Of a DNA stretch of 64,000 nt, positions 25,960 to 36,425 are shown piece by piece. Position numbers and translations under genes: made by a program. Each line of letters begins with the position of its first letter. Position 1 is the stretch's first letter. The notes under the pieces were generated by a model that was not told the origin of the DNA, made no database searches, and worked only from the letters and a program-made list of their open reading frames with translations. The DNA comes from Penicillium oxalicum (lineage: Eukaryota > Ascomycota > Eurotiomycetes > Eurotiales > Aspergillaceae). The stretch spans positions 2,852,001-2,916,000 of the forward strand of contig NC_064653.1 of assembly GCF_001723175.1 (NCBI RefSeq). Reading direction: 5' to 3'.

Positions 25960-26658
25960 ATGCCTTCCAACGAGAACTCAAGTGCCCCCACCAACAACTG
26001 CCTCCTCCCGTACGTTGACTCTGCAACGGCGCCCGAGGATGTCAGTGCCGCTCTCAGGACTCTCCCTTTTGAGCGCAACATCTTCAAGGTAGGTGATCAT
26101 GTATTACTCCCCTCTATAAATGACCCAGAGCATCCTGATAACTAATTGTCACAGCTCCTTGCCAATGCGCCAGCTTTCTTCCCAACCTTCATGAAACTCT
26201 TGACCTGCGCATGGTCCCCCAACCGCAGCCTGCGCTCGACAGACTGGCAGTTGATTGTGCTGCGAACTGCAGCTCTTCATGATGCTCCCTATGAGTGGGA
26301 TGTTAACGAGCCGGTCGCTCGGGTCTTCAACTACACCGAGGAGCATTTTGCTGCCATCCGCTCCGGAGACCTTTCTTCGACCGAGCTCTTCACCGATCGC
26401 CAGCGTCTGATCAACTCCATTGTGACGGAACTCTACGCCAGCAACCGTGTGAAGCCCGAGCTAGTTCTGCAAGCAAAGAAGGTCCTTGGTGATGAAGCTT
26501 TGATGGACCTGTTCTTCACTCAGGGCATCTATGCTTTCCTTGCACGGACGATGAACAGCTGTCAGATTGATTTCGACGCTCCTATTCCTGGCTTGGTAGA
26601 GCAGCTACGGAAGTACAATGCGGCTATCATTGAAAAGGAGAGTCAGTACACGGATTAA
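25960..26658 (+). CDS. Carboxymuconolactone decarboxylase-like (AhpD-fold) protein
   Basis: A 210-residue protein from exons 25960-26088 and 26155-26658 (66-nt intron, phase 0). The core ANAPAFFPTFMKLLTCAWSP, WQLIVLRTAALHDAPYEW and NEPVARVFNYTEEHFAAI matches the CMD/AhpD-like fold common beside fungal biosynthetic genes. The CxxC of true AhpD peroxidoreductases is absent: the position reads APYEW and no Cys pair exists. A redox function is therefore unlikely. Related cluster proteins act as small isomerase/decarboxylase-type enzymes or have no known role; none can be assigned here. It is divergent from the NRPS and has three CGGAAAT sites 300-550 bp upstream, so membership of the NRPS cluster is likely. 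Confidence 0.82.
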
Positions 26659-27427
26659 ATGTATATAGTCAGTGGCTTGTGTGTCAATATAAAAGTGCAA
26701 GATTGAGTTCAAATCAAGTTGTGGTATACTTTTCTGCCTCAGGCGTCTATATTTTCCTAGTCAACCTTCGAGAGCCCCCGTAAAACTTACTGCCAATGGG
26801 AACTGCATTTGCGAGGGCATGGATCATACATAAAGTACCAAGTTAAAATCATTCGAGGTGGGTCTGCACGATTAAGTTCATGAATGCCCTAGCAAAATAA
26901 GGTGTGTGGGGGGGGACTGGTCAAGTTGGGCCAACCTGATAAGTATCTGCCTGACTATGGAGGCCTCGCGAAACTGGAGATTCACGCACTGAATCATTGA
27001 TCCCCAACTTTATCACATTTCAAGCTTTACACATGAGTCTGCTCATGATGGCAATCTGTCCATCACTGCAAAAGTGAAAAAAGGACGCAAAATATTTTTG
27101 TGGGGATATTTCAACAGATTAAGCATCAATCACAGAGACACAACCATCTACACCATTGCCTGGCTGCCCAAAGGTTTTCCGGGCGATTCTATCTACCTTT
27201 CTCGAGCTTGAGATTCCAGAACAACCCCCCATTTTATACAGCCCTCATTTCGCTCTCAATGTTTCTCCGATAGGGTTTCCTCGCATCATGTCCATCTAGT
27301 TTCAGTTGCTGAATAAACTACAAAGATAGACGGTCTAGTGGAACAAAAAAACAGAAATTGCGCTTTTCTGAACTATATCTAATTCAGGAAAAACTGGATA
27401 CACGAATATTGGAATTCTCTCTTGGAC
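26659..27427. other. Tail-to-tail intergenic region
   Basis: 769 bases between the convergent CMD-like and enoyl-reductase genes. A G9 run lies near 26907. No gene or RNA was recognised. Confidence 0.45.
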
Positions 27428-28489
27428 TCAAACAGATTCGAATTGCAAGACTGGCTTTGGGTAGCCCACCAATGCGCCCTGCTTCAAAAAGGTTTCTCGA
27501 ATTTTCTCCTCCAAGCCCTCACCGTTGTTCCATTCCACCGTGTGGACCGGTGGTGCCACCAATTGACCTTGCTCAAAGAGCTCCACGAACCAATTCAGCA
27601 GCTGTACTTGAGCCTGCTCCGGGTATGCGCTCAGAGCTTGGGATAGTCGGAAATTGCGGAATGTAATTTGTTTCCAGAAGAGAAGCTCCTGGGTCAGCGC
27701 TATCTGTCCCGAGGCACCACCCAGAGAGCCATAGTTGATAAATGTGCCTCCTGTGGATAGCAGCGCAGCCAAGTGCTGCCCCGATGTGCCAAAAACAGAG
27801 TCCAGAGCCAGCATGACACGTTTGCCCTCGACGCAGGCGGCAGCCACCCCGCCCTTTTCAAATTCAGACTCGGTCAGAACCACGTGGGCCCCCTGACTGA
27901 GAAGCGACTGGCGCACAGATTCGACATCTTCGCGGTCTCGAATGATGCAAATGCTGGGGCATCCCCGAAGTCGTGCAAATTGCACAGCCATGCGGGCGAT
28001 CGAGCCGCTGGCTGCGTTGATCGCGACAAAGTCCCCGGGGTGGAGGTTCTTCGCACTCTCGACCAACAGATATGCAACTGAGCAACTGGTCTTTAAGAGA
28101 CATGCCGTGCTAGGCTCGATCTTGTTCGAGATTTTCAGAAGTGAGGATGCGGGAACAACGGCTTCTGAACGCCAGGTTCCCAGTCCGTGTGCTCGGGGGA
28201 TGACATGGTCTCCGACTTGCAGAGTAGAGACTCCCTCTCCAATGCGTTCGACGCGTGCAACACCATCATAGCCGGGAATGGGCTCTCCCACATGCTTGTA
28301 ATGAGGCTGCACTGGATATCGGCCTGCGATGACCATCAAGTCCTGCGGGTTGATAGGAGCCGCCAGGAATCTCAACAGGACACTGTCCGGAGGAAGAGAG
28401 TTGTTCGCGGCGGAATCATGTCGATATACGCGAACAACCTCGGCGGGATTCAAAGAATGAGCTTGAAATGTGATGGTTTGTGCTGACAT
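27428..28489 (-). CDS. MECR/Etr1-like NADPH-dependent 2-enoyl thioester reductase
   Basis: A single-exon 353-residue medium-chain dehydrogenase/reductase closest in pattern to mitochondrial trans-2-enoyl-thioester reductase. Features seen are APINPQDLMVIAGRYP, whose Tyr matches the catalytic Tyr of Etr1, then GEPIPGYDGVARVERIGEG, IPRAHGLGTWRSEAVV, and the cofactor loop NAASGSIARMAVQFARLRGC. FNRLSQAL-type and C-terminal HTVEWNN segments also fit. No zinc ligands are present, as expected. Starting at ATG 28489 (A at -3), the N-terminus MSAQTITFQAHSLNPAEVVR is not a mitochondrial presequence. The protein is thus probably cytosolic and a biosynthetic paralogue. The 12 bases upstream are in frame only from a TTG. 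It shares a promoter with the MFS pump that has four CGGAAAT sites. Confidence 0.85.
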   Translation of the reverse strand: MSAQTITFQAHSLNPAEVVRVYRHDSAANNSLPPDSVLLRFLAAPINPQDLMVIAGRYPVQPHYKHVGEPIPGYDGVARVERIGEGVSTLQVGDHVIPRAHGLGTWRSEAVVPASSLLKISNKIEPSTACLLKTSCSVAYLLVESAKNLHPGDFVAINAASGSIARMAVQFARLRGCPSICIIRDREDVESVRQSLLSQGAHVVLTESEFEKGGVAAACVEGKRVMLALDSVFGTSGQHLAALLSTGGTFINYGSLGGASGQIALTQELLFWKQITFRNFRLSQALSAYPEQAQVQLLNWFVELFEQGQLVAPPVHTVEWNNGEGLEEKIRETFLKQGALVGYPKPVLQFESV

Positions 28490-29183
28490 CTTCGGGATCA
28501 ATGTTTTGGAAAATGGTCTAGTGTCTTGTTGATTGTCAAATAGTCGAGGTTTTTAACAAAGGGAGCTTTTTGACAAAGTGAATCGAGTTCGTGATAGTCG
28601 CAGAGACCTCTTCGCCCGGGAGACAACATCGTTCATATCATGAGGATGACCTCCGGCCATCCAACGTCATTGATTCGACGCCACTCCTATGCCATACTTC
28701 TCCGGCCTTTCCTTCCCGGGAACATTTGGTGATTCCGTGAGATGTTAAAATGTTAGTCCACGGCAACATCCGCCCGCCGTGTCGATCCACCGATCTTTTG
28801 GCTCTCCCGATGTGTTTCCGTCCCCCACTGCATTTCCGTGCGACCCACTTCATTTCCGGCCCTCATCTTGAATCTGATCAGGAGAGCTAGTTCGCTAGTT
28901 AGACACACGACCCCGAAAGAAAAATCGAATAGGAGATGTCTCGAAAACAAAACTCTTCCTCTTACATTTCCGGTCTCTCACTTCGGAAATCTTTTGAATT
29001 GACTAAATGATCCTCTTCGAGATTGGTAATCGGCGCAATATGTTGCTTCATTACCACGCTCATGATTTCTACAAAAAGGGCCTTCGTCCCCGGCCCAGAT
29101 CCTGCTTCTCAACTCACTGATCACACTCGTCTTTGATATCTCATCAATCAGCAAAGTCCTTGATAGAAGATTTCAAAAAAAAA
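28490..29183. promoter_or_regulatory. Divergent promoter of the enoyl reductase and MFS pump, four CGGAAAT sites
   Basis: 694 bases between two divergent ATGs. CGGAAAT/ATTTCCG occurs at 28832-28838, 28852-28858, 28966-28972 and 28984-28990, with one-mismatch GTTTCCG at 28814-28820. The pair at 28966 and 28984 is in opposite orientation, 18 bp apart. No open frame here is credible. Confidence 0.65.
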
Positions 29184-30959
29184 ATGTCTGCAGATTCCGT
29201 GAATGAGTCCGGCATCTCGACGCCGCCTTCAGAGCCAGTCTCTGAGAAGACCGAGCCACCATCATCACCACGAGATGTGCATGGTATCAAGGTGAGTTTT
29301 CAGTCCTCAAGATTGCAAGTTCAATAGTCCAGGTTACAGCTCAGCTCACAATTAGCTCACAATTATATTTTGCTTCCAGTGGGTGCTTGTCATCTTCGCC
29401 TTGCTGTCATCACTCTTCCTCTACGCTCTTGACAACACCGTTGTGGCCAATGTTCAACCCAAAGTCGTCGAAACCTTCGGCCATGTCGCCCTGGTCCCAT
29501 GGCTTGGAGTCTCCTTTGCGCTGGCTTCGGCTGCCACCACTTTAATCTGGTCCAAAGCTTACGGCACATTCTCCGCCAAAAAGCTCTACATCGGCAGCAC
29601 AACCGTTTTCATGGGTGCTTCCGCACTCTGTGGTGGTGCGCCCGACATCAACAGCTTCATCGTTGGTCGTGCAATTGCTGGCGCAGGTGGATGTGGCATG
29701 TACATGGGCTTGTTGACTCTCCTCTCCGTGACCACCGACAATGCCGAGCGACCTAAATATCTCAGTCTCACTGGCTTGATCTGGGGTATTGGCACGGTTC
29801 TCGGTCCCGTTGTCGGTGGAGCTTTCGGTGACAGCAGCGCAACTTGGCGATGGGCGTTTTATCTCAACCTGCTTGTCGGTGCTGTCGCATCGCCCATCTA
29901 CTTCATCTTGTTGCCCGATTTCAAGCCTCAGAAGGGAACACCACTGATGTCTCGCTTTGCTCAAATCGATTACCTGGGAGCTTTGCTTTCCATCGGCACT
30001 CTTCTCTGTGTGATCATGGCAATGAACTTTGGTGGTGTTTTGTGGCCGTGGAGTGACCGCAACATCATCGGACTGTTTGTGGGCTCCGGAGTCCTTTTTG
30101 TTCTCTTTGTCGTGCAACAAGTATACTGCATTGGGACCACTCTCGACAACCGCATGTTCCCAATGCATTTCTGGAAGAGCCGTACTATGATTACACTGTT
30201 CCTGACTATGAGTAAGTACCGATTCTATTCCTCCTTTCTCGTGTGAAAGAAAAGGTTCTAGGGAAGGGCGAAGACTGACTGCGACTAGTGCTCGCGACCT
30301 TTGGCAGCTTCATTGGCATCTTCTACCTGCCTCTGTACTATCAATTCACCCGTGGCAGTACCGCTATCCAAACCTCTGTCCACCTCTTGCCCTTCATCCT
30401 GTTCCTTGTTGCCTTCAACTTGGGCAATGGTCAGTTCATGGGTAAGACTGGATACTACTACCCGTGGTATATCGTCGGTGCTGCCCTTGAACTGATCGGA
30501 GGTGTCCTGATGTACCACGTCGATGAGTTCACCTCCAACGCCAAGATTTATGGTTACACCATCATCCTCGGTACCGGCGTCGGTTGCTTCTGCCAAGCCG
30601 GATTCGCCGTCGCCCAGATGAAAGTGAAGCCCTCTGAAATTCCTTACTGCGTTGGATTCATGACGGTCGGCCAAATGCTCGGTATTGTGTTTGGTACCGG
30701 TATTTCAGGCGCCCTCTTTGTCAACTTGGCTCAGGATGCACTTCGGACCGTCTTCCCCGGGGCTGATGAGACTCAGATCTCAAACGCCATTTCTGGAGTG
30801 GGTAGCGGTCTGCTCCAATCTGCGGGCTCGGCGGAGAAAGCGATGGCTATCCACGGCATCACGAGAGCCATCCAGATGGCGTATGTGCCCGTCATCGCTG
30901 CAGGCAGCATTTGCCTGATTTGCAGTGTGTTGATGAAGCGTGAGAAGGTCTTTGTTTAG
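29184..30959 (+). CDS. MFS drug/toxin efflux pump (DHA2, 14-TM type)
   Basis: A 536-residue major facilitator from exons 29184-29291, 29380-30211 and 30289-30959, phases closed. After a Ser/Pro/Glu-rich cytosolic head, the first helix ends in LFLYALDNTVVANVQPKVVE, matching the LDxTIV motif of the 14-helix DHA2 family. Further matches are GRAIAGAGGCGMYMGLL, GPVVGGAFGDSSATWRWAFY (motif C) and the FYLPLYYQFTRGSTAIQTSV loop. Family members export fungal secondary metabolites or siderophores. Position opposite the enoyl reductase, and the shared CGGAAAT-rich promoter, suggest it exports the NRPS product. The exported compound is not known. Confidence 0.9.
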
Positions 30960-32708
30960 GCCCGTGGAAGTGGAGAACAAGCCTATATTCATTTGGGGGC
31001 GGAAATTCAAAGAAAGAGATGGAATGTCGGAGGCTGAGTGGCTGCTCTCAGGAGCGCAAATCAAAACAAGGTAGCAGCTCGAAAGCAAGGAATCGTGAGG
31101 GTAATGGCGAGCATTAGCTGGTCGGTCGGGCTCAAACCTTCCGAGACGAGGGTGATATGAGGCGGGTCCGATTCATGTTTTCCTATGATTTTTCCGGGGC
31201 GTTTTTTTTTTACAATTTGCTGTCTCATACAAAATGTTTATACATGCATGTGCTCGGAACGTCGGAACATATTCTGAGCAATACAATGTTATGTCGTTGA
31301 TTTTCAACCTTGTCTGGTCAGTTTGGATCCATTCTCGTATTATGTACTCCAGCTGGAGTCCACGCGAGTAGTACTGACTCCGCCCCTTCATGGAAGGCAA
31401 AGTATTCGGTCATCCACGGGCAGTCAGTCCTGGATCAAAAAGTTGCTTTGAATTTGATTAGTTGTCTTCCCCAGCATCTCTATCTTCGGACCAAGTGAGG
31501 TTGATTGAACAGGATTTATCATGAGTCATGCAGACAGAACGAAAAAACGCACCCGCAAGAGGAAAGACCAGGGACCAGGCCCCACGAAGATGTTGAAAAG
31601 ACAGAAATCGTTATTTTATTTTGTGAAGGTTGCACTAGGCTTGGCACTACTCCGCTCACCTGGATCGAGCCGCTCCAAAACCGCACTAAAATCTGACACG
31701 GTATCCACTGCCTAAACAAACTTCGCCTATGGTGGGGCCCCTTCACATGGAGTGTCGGAGGACACAGCAAAATAGGGTGCCCTTTTGCACGAGGACAGTC
31801 GCCATGTCGAGCCATGTCAAGGGTACAGATCACGATCGGCGGGCGTCTTTTTGGGGAAGACCAAGGGCGATCTACTAATGTAGACAATTCAATGATGTTC
31901 AGTCATGGGAAGCAAATTGGCTTGAAATCGCGTATTTACCTGTTTCGGACAAGTCGAAGCCACATCCCAGCCTTCCTCGGTATAATCAGTAACCGAAGAG
32001 GTTCGATACGTATGGAGGAAACATGAACAGGTCTTGGCTGCAGAGATGAGTGCACGAGTCAGCTTTCTGTATCCTGCCGCACCGCAAGATCTGCGACCTT
32101 TCAGCTAAGCATGGTACTCGCAAGCGAGCATCGGAGATCGGCGCTCAGACGGTACATACGTACTATGGTGTATGTACTCAGTACTGTCACAGTGTGCACT
32201 AATTACATAATGTACCGTTTCGCCTAGTAGGTATTTACTACTAACAGTATACAGTAAAGTGCTTGCTACCTTTTGCAGTCTGAGGGCTTTTCCCGTATAT
32301 ACAATCAAGTCCCGTGGGAGAATATGCTCGCGTCAATGTGTGAATATTAATGGGTTTCTTAATTTCGAGTATTGAGACGGGGAACAAGGTTGGGCCAAGT
32401 TTGTGTTCTACAAGCATTAAACTGTTGTTGCTACGGCTATTCTTTTTTTTTTTTTTTTCGCGGGGCGGCCCGGGGCATCCGCAGTGAAGCAACCTTCTCA
32501 TTGGGAGTAAGATGCCTCGGTGTATCCGAAAAACGTCTTTTTTTCCACCAGGGTGAGAAGTACTTCCGACAAAGCCATGGAAAAAAAAGAGAAAAAAGGA
32601 GAAGATAAATGAGCTAGATGGCGAAAGAGCTTTGACCAGGATTCACCTTATGAAATGATGAATAGCATCGTACCCTACTGTATATACAGTTTATTTCTTC
32701 GAATGTGA
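30960..32708. other. Intergenic region
   Basis: 1.75 kb with the pump's 3' flank. A single CGGAAAT lies at about 31010. A GTAC/TAC-rich patch lies at 32145-32250 and a T16 run near 32443. No gene was recognised. Confidence 0.45.
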
Positions 32709-33236
32709 TCAGCAATGGTGAGGTACTCGGTACCGTTGCGATGGGTTGGCCGGGACCACCTGGCGGCCGAGTGACCGTAGTTGACTGGCGAGTTTGCGGC
32801 CGATATTGACGCTGACCATTCCGCATGTCATGTTGGGAGGTAGCTGTTCGAGAACAGTAGATTCGAACGTGACCTGAGCCACAGTGCGGTTGATAGAGAT
32901 GTTGATAACAACCTTCATATCCCCCTCGGAGTTCGCCAACCACCAGGCAGCATCTGCTCGCAGTTTCTGGCTCGACTCTGACACGCCAACTTCAAGAACA
33001 ACTGACGGCCAAGTCCAAGTTCGACCAGAGAAAAGAGCTTTGGGGACCTACTAGCCGTCTGGTTCTTTGGAGCAAGGGGAACCCTGGATTCTCGACGTTG
33101 TGTGTGAATAGAAGAGATCTTTCATGCCAACCGAGTAAGCGGCATGGATGAAAGATGCAATGGATTCCCCGACGACAGTATTGTGAGATTCTCCAGACAC
33201 TGTCACAATCAACCGCCGCATCTCTGGATCGTAGAT
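32709..33236 (-). pseudogene. Relic of a fungal hypothetical protein family (GDxKxVIxIS type)
   Basis: Read on the minus strand from 33236, the frame gives YDPEMRRLIVTVSGES, SFIHAAYSVGMKDLF, then ends in TAG TAG after KEPDG. The same frame resumes at once as VPKALFSGRTWTWPSVVLEV and SESSQKLRADAAWWLANSEG, followed by DMKVVINISI. The order YDP...LIVTV..., then a W-P-S/T-hV-hE-h-G-h-S-E-S segment, then DAxWWLxxSxGDhKhVIxISI, is recurrent in fungal hypothetical proteins, some annotated as restriction-endonuclease-like. An in-frame TAA lies just upstream of 33236 and no start codon is seen. I therefore read it as decayed; a missed intron at the TAGTAG site is the alternative. Confidence 0.5.
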
Positions 33237-34099
33237 TTAGCGACAGCCCTTCTAGAGCTTCACCTCAGCCGCATCCGGTGGCACATTGGTGAATTTTGCG
33301 TAAACAGTCACCAGATTAGGCGTATCTCTTTGTCAATTGAGGATGGACCGAATAGACCGCTCTGATGATCCGATCGCTTCCACTACACAATCCACGTCGA
33401 AGCTGTTGAACTCAGGTGTGTCCATTGTGGGAACTTTGATGGTGGCACCTGTGATGGGGGATCACCCCAGTCCTGGTCAGGCCTATCAAGCTCCTCTCGG
33501 TAATCGCAGTCACGGGGTCATACCTACCTCACTGACCACAAATGGCTTGTTATTGCTTGAATGATTGGAAATAATTTTGAAACATTGAGAGAGAGAAAAG
33601 AGGGAAAAGGAGGCCATGGAAAGAACGACCAACTGCGAACTGCATCCTTGCGGACAATGAGACGGAAGAAGCTTCCACCGCAATCCCATACTTTCTTCAA
33701 ATTACAGGGGAAGCATTTCATCATGAGCTTGTGAAGCATGAGAACGTCCCTGACAAAAGCGATGTCCAGGCCTGAATTGTCCTCTCTCCCGGCAAATAGT
33801 TATCTCAATGCTACCCGAGCATTATTCAGTCGACCACTCGAGGTCAGTGGGCTTAATGCATTAGCCCCGGCCAGTGAAAGTTACATGATTCATTGACCTA
33901 CGATGCCAAGAAGTTCATTGCTGCGCCTACTCTAATTCCCTGACGCAAACTCCAAATGCCTTTTACATATATCCAAAGAAAATCGTTTCAGTACATGACA
34001 TTATGATGTGGCTTGTGGCTTGGCACTCCTGACGCCTATTTCCCGATGAGGATGTCATACGTATGGGTGAGGGATTTTTCCCTTCTCCGAATCAAGCAG
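33237..34099. other. Intergenic region
   Basis: 863 bases at the 3' side of the Zn2Cys6 gene. No coding, RNA or repeat feature was recognised. Confidence 0.4.
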
Positions 34100-36425
34100 T
34101 CAAAATCGAAAAATGGGCGGTTCATCAATCTGATTAGGAAAAGCCTGCAAAATGCGAGAACAAAAAAATCAGAACTGCGCTGGTAGCAATCCGGCGGTAA
34201 GGGCAACTTACAAAATAGTCTGGTTGTGACCACATCAGTGAGTTTTCAACATTATCAAAGAACCCAGTGGGATCTCCTAAATTTAAGAGATCCTCAACTG
34301 AGTCAGTGTTCAAAATGTCCGGACCAGGGGCAATGCCGATCCCTTTCCATGGCGCCGGAGATGAGCCCGTGGAGGTATTCGACAGCGTGAGGCCAGCATC
34401 ACTGTTCACAGACGGTGCATTCGGTTGATACGGCAATCCGCCCCCATCATTCTCTGGCGACTCGGCCGGATGAGATGGTCGTAGATGAGAAACAATTCGC
34501 CGGTGAACCTCCAGTCGAAGCTCTTCCAAAATTACGCCATATCGTCGATTTCGACTGCTGTGAGATGTAACTCGACCCAAATGTTGCTGACACGTTTCGG
34601 CGAGGCTGAAAAGATATCTAATTCGAGTCGGATCATGCACGCGGTGGGCAGCCACGTACGCCATTGCCGAGGGCTCATGCTGGCGAATCATGTAGATATA
34701 GATGACAGTGACGGCACAGAAACACGCATAGTTGGTGAACCAGTAGCCTTGAATCAGAGTCGCTTTATTCGCGAGTTCATTGACAATAGTCATGATCTCT
34801 TCTGCCGATGCGATGCATTTGTCGATATATGAGATGATGGTGGCGGTGGGCGCCCCCGATACGGACGCATCCTTGGTGTCCATGAAGAGGAGTGTGCGTG
34901 TAGTGTGAATGATAGCGTGTGCATAGGCCATCTGTAGAATCTGTGATCGCCATACATCGTGCGTATCAGGGACACTCTCTTTCCACCTGTCGAGCTCCAA
35001 TATTAACAGTACTGTACGCTCGACCGGGGTCTTTGAGGAGCACGGTTTCGCTGAGTACAACTGCCGTGAAATGTCACCCAGAATTCGGGTGAGTCTGAGT
35101 CGAGCAACAGGTACATTAGTATAACTTGAGAGCCAGAGTTCCATCAACACTCGCAACCTACCTGTAGTGAAGAACCGAAGCAACCATGGTATGATCTGGT
35201 TTGCCACTTCGAAAAGCCGGGTCTTCTATGAGAAGATCCTCATCGTTCACCTCCCCGGGAAGCTCTTGGTCAATGTCTGCATCATGCATAAGTTGAGGCC
35301 GCCCAAATGTGACGCTGATGTATCTGTCTAGCGTATAGACACTCCAGAACGTTCTTTTGCGCAATTCCTGCTCTAAGAAACTGTATGGCTTGTCCTTCTC
35401 ACCCATTGGCCACGACGCTCGATGAAGGCCAAGCACTGTGACCAACTGAACTGTCAGTCCAAAGGAGAACCAGCCTTCGCTTACTCGCGACGAGGCAAGT
35501 AGGTATAAACAATTGTTCAACCGAGCTTGGACTGTCTCGAGACGAGGCGGTCCAGTTTCAATTGCTGCCAGATGCTTTGCCATGGCGAACCATCGTTCGC
35601 TTTTGTCCAATGGTTAGTTCGATTCAATAATTAACCAAGGTAGACTCATGCTCACCTTTGAGCGTCCGACTCTGCTTGGTCGGCTCGTCCTCGTCGATCA
35701 TACAGTGTGCCGATGGCAAAGATACTGAAGCAAATGCACATTCGTGCCACTGACGGTCCCGATGGTACGTTGTTGGGGGTTTGCATATTTGCCTGAAATA
35801 GCTCACCCACCCACTGCTCCACGAGTCCTCGATGGAGGAACCGATACGTGACCACAGCGATGTCAAAATAGATTGCGGTCAGTTCGAGAGCTCGCTCCAG
35901 CGAGGGCAACGGAGCTTCTGGCACATAGTAGGCAGAGTATGGCTTGTCTCCATAACTGAATATGGAAGATGCATCGGGAGTCTCTGGATTGACTACGCCA
36001 GTAAAAGCAGGCGATGTGGATTGAGTCGGTGGCAGCGATTTGTCCTTCTTGAGATCCTCACAGACTCGATTGAGAAAGGCGAGCCCCGATGCGGGCCCCA
36101 CGTTCGAAGTGAGAGGTTGACTTTGAGAGAGTGTGTCATTCAGAGCGATTCGTGCGCTGGGGGATCTGGAAGGTGCCGCTGTTGGAGCTGGCAGTGGCGG
36201 GCAGCCTTCGATGTCGATGGCTTGAGAAGGATCAAGAGGTGGTGGCAGTGGAGCGGCCAGTCCTCGGGAATATGAGGATTGGTACTCGCACGCCAGCGAT
36301 AATCGATAACACCGCATACATGGGAGGGTCCCGCTGCATCTGGTCTTCTTCTCTTTGCAAATGTCACAGGCTCGGATGGCGTTGTGACGCTGCTGGGTTG
36401 TCCGCTTCTTTTTGGGGGCCGTCAT
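34100..36425 (-). CDS. Zn2Cys6 fungal transcription factor, putative cluster regulator
   Basis: A 711-residue binuclear zinc cluster activator from four exons (36425-35656, 35599-35162, 35094-34212, 34144-34100), all phases closed. The DNA-binding domain is C20-x2-C23-x6-C30-x5-C36-x2-C39-x6-C46 with basic KEKKTR inside, preceded by PKKKR-type nuclear localisation residues. A Pro/Ser-rich linker leads to the fungal_trans regulatory domain (about residues 190-560), including GLTVQLVTVLGLHRASW and RKRTFWSVYTLDRYISVTFG, a strongly conserved motif of the family. The C-terminus is acidic and Asn/Ser/Pro-rich, plausible for activation. It is the only pathway-type regulator near the NRPS, about 3 kb beyond the pump. 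Its own promoter lacks CGGAAAT, so autoregulation through that site is not indicated. Confidence 0.92.
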
